The notes beneath the pieces were generated by a model. It did not search any database, had not been told where the DNA came from, and saw only the letters and a list, made by a program, of their open reading frames with translations. DNA of 64,000 nt from Rallus limicola (lineage: Eukaryota; Chordata; Aves; Gruiformes; Rallidae). A program made the position numbers and the translations under genes. This document shows positions 61,758 to 64,000 of the stretch, one piece after another (within the stretch, counting starts at the first letter, position 1; every line of letters begins with the position of its first letter). The stretch lies in contig JAKCOZ010000039.1 of assembly GCA_022605955.1 (NCBI GenBank), forward strand, positions 248,001 through 312,000, in the 5' to 3' direction.

Positions 61758-64000
61758 AATACAACCTTTATATATATACATAAATGTTTCCCTCTAGCAG
61801 TCATTCTGATCAGCCATGGAGAGGAGAAGAATGAAACCATTGCTGTATTTTTGTGAGTGCGGACTGTGTCTGTCTGTCTGTTGTGATCTGTATGGCTACT
61901 AGCAAGTAATGTATATGTATATTTTTTCTGTGCCTGCTAGGAATACATACTCAGTCTTGCTACTTGTAGGACCTGTGTGCATGGAGCTGCAGCAGCCTCA
62001 GCACCAATGGGCTGCTAGATTTTACAAGATCCAGCAAGATAAGCCCATGAATCAGAGAAGAGACAAGGAGAACAGTTCAGAGTCTCACCAGCTTCAACTG
62101 AGGGTGCAATAGAGTCTCTCATTGCCATCCAGAGAGCAACTGACCATTCCATTAGATAGGTTTGTTTCCAAATATATTACTTTATACAAAAGATGGCAAT
62201 AATTTCTTTAACAGTTTGTGACTGTGAAATGAAGGTAACTGATGCTAATGTTGCACTGTGACACTTGTGATCTTGGCAGTTGAATTCACTGTATGTCTGT
62301 TTTATTGACTTGGGGGCTTTTCAGCTACCTGTCTCTTTAGTGAACTTAGAGTTTTCTTTTAAAAACTTTCTTTAGGGAGTTCTACCTTTATGAAGCACAA
62401 ATCAGGACCTTCTCCTCCCCAAAATACATTGAGATACATAGTTGTCAGAAGACAAAGAAATAGATAACTAAAACAAACAAAATATGTGTTAAAGTTGTTT
62501 GAAATACATTTATATAGATCCTCACAGAAAGATACAACAAAGACAAGTTTTGGATATATTTTCTGTTTCAATAAAAGTAGAAGAATGGATTTTACTGACC
62601 AAATACTTCACTTCAAAATTAATTTATTCGCAGCATAATTGTAACATGTTTCCTTAGTGAAAAAATCTGAAGTGAAAACTATGAAATAACCCTATGGAAT
62701 TCAGCATGAATAATATCTAGTATTACAACTTCTCTTGCAGAATAAAATAGAACACAGAGAAGGAATATAAAGAGAAAAAAATAAACACAGAAGTTAAACT
62801 AGGAAACAACATCTATAAAGTAAACACTTCTTCCTTGCTTGACTAAGTTTTTACTATCTGGAGGGTTTAAATCATCTTCCGAAGGAGTCTGTCTATACAT
62901 TTTGTGTATCCATATCAGATCATCTACTGTATATCCAAACAGAAACACATTTCTGTTTACAAAAATATGGGAGGGAGAAGGTTGGGAGAGGAAGAAGAGA
63001 GAGGGAGAGAGAAATAACATATCTGTCATGTTCTTCAGAAATTTCCAGCATGTGGTATAACTTGTTCATATTGCTAAAGTTATATTCATAGGAAAATAAT
63101 CAAGTCATGATCAGGTTTTCCTCAATATGGTGGAAAAAAATCAAATGTTTGAAATGTGAATCCATACATCATTTGAAAGATCTGACTCATAATAATGGCC
63201 ATCAGTTTAAAAAAAATATAAAATCAATATTTATTTTGACATTAAAAATATTCTCCACATAAATATGAGAATGATAGATATTTCTTAATGTTTACTAAAA
63301 ATCCTTTTATGTAACCATGAATGGAGCCGAAGTATGAAAGTCATTTTACTGCCAACAAATCAGATTTAATTTGATGCAGATTTTAGGGCTTTTGGGGGTT
63401 TATCTGTTTATATTTTTTAAAATAAAATTATTATAGATGAAAAAGCAAATTATATTACTTTGAATATCACATAATAAATGTAGTGTGTTTTAAAAAGCTT
63501 CAGGGTAAATATAAATCCTCTGGTCTCACATTATAAGAAGCTTGCTTGATTTTATTAGACCTTTTTTTCTTGCTATAAAAATTACCAAAATTGAAGGTTC
63601 AATTTAATTTATACAGTAAATTAAATTCCGACATTTTGTATGAATCATCAACATACCTGTAAGCTATCAGATGAGAGTTGTACATTCATACAGGCTACTA
63701 TATGTCCTACTTCACAGCCAATTGAGGTCAAATAACAAGTAAAATTTCACTTCCTTCTTGTGATCAGTAAAGTTGATCTCTTGCCATGTTTAATTTGTAG
63801 CATCATGAATAATGCAGTACCTCATTTTTTTCATTATAATACAGACATTGAATACTGTTTAAATCAATAAACTTGCTTTATAGAGAGCTGTAAGTGCTTA
63901 AATTATTTCATTTCATGACTTCTCATTGGGGTCTATTGGCTTCTATTGTTCATAGCATGCAAAAGAAAGCACCAGTAGAAATCTTTAGAAAACTGCCACA
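61758..64000. other. AT-rich stretch, no gene seen
   Basis: About 2.2 kb to the window end. It contains a short (TGTC)n run at 61866-61881 and a (GA)-rich patch at 62984-63013. No gene or transposon is recognised. Confidence 0.55.
62984..63013. repeat. GA-rich low-complexity tract
   Basis: Purine-only stretch of GA, GAA and GGA units, about 30 bases. Confidence 0.7.

Overview
This window is AT-rich vertebrate nuclear DNA, almost certainly from a bird. The main evidence is at least fourteen stretches of the CR1 LINE family. They show the avian CR1 signature: 3' ends built from a short ATTCTATG-like octamer repeat and no poly(A) tail (mirrored as CATAGAAT repeats when the copy is on the minus strand), and a decayed ORF2 with reverse transcriptase motifs. 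Two probable solo LTRs of avian endogenous-retrovirus type and scattered microsatellites fit the same picture. I find no convincing host protein-coding exon, tRNA, rRNA or CpG island. The window is best read as intergenic or deep intronic sequence, and which of these it is cannot be decided from the sequence alone.

Layout. 1-5875: unique AT-rich DNA. 5876-7042: plus-strand CR1 with an unrelated central segment and no 3' end. 8732-11100: the longest CR1 copy, plus strand, with a 389-codon open stretch of ORF2. 11101-18940: unique DNA with a TA-rich tract and a small CpG cluster near 12.4 kb. 18941-20170: plus-strand CR1 with an internal deletion. 24148-24313: short minus-strand CR1. 29510-30523: probable solo LTR with internal repeated units. 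36453-38170: long minus-strand CR1 with RT motifs A, B and C in one frame. 38171-39199: unassigned, less AT-rich segment. 39200-39790: second probable solo LTR with a TATA box. 41143-41232: short minus-strand CR1. 50049-50169 (plus) and 50219-50945 (minus): two CR1 copies in opposite orientation. 51233-51402: short minus-strand CR1. 54455-55365: plus-strand CR1. 57313-57355: CR1 scrap. 58408-58922: plus-strand CR1. 60993-61757: two plus-strand CR1 3' ends in tandem. The rest is AT-rich single-copy sequence with simple repeats.

Function. No genes here work together. Every recognisable coding stretch is a decayed piece of CR1 ORF2. The copies that reach the RT active-site motif carry different forms of it, and all have stops, frameshifts or truncation, so none should be able to move itself. 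Most copies end at an intact 3' octamer repeat and are cut at different 5' points, as expected from target-primed reverse transcription. I see no sign of a new biological system. The observations most worth checking are the mosaic CR1 copies, the two LTRs, the CpG cluster near 12.4 kb and a perfect hairpin at 43.25 kb.
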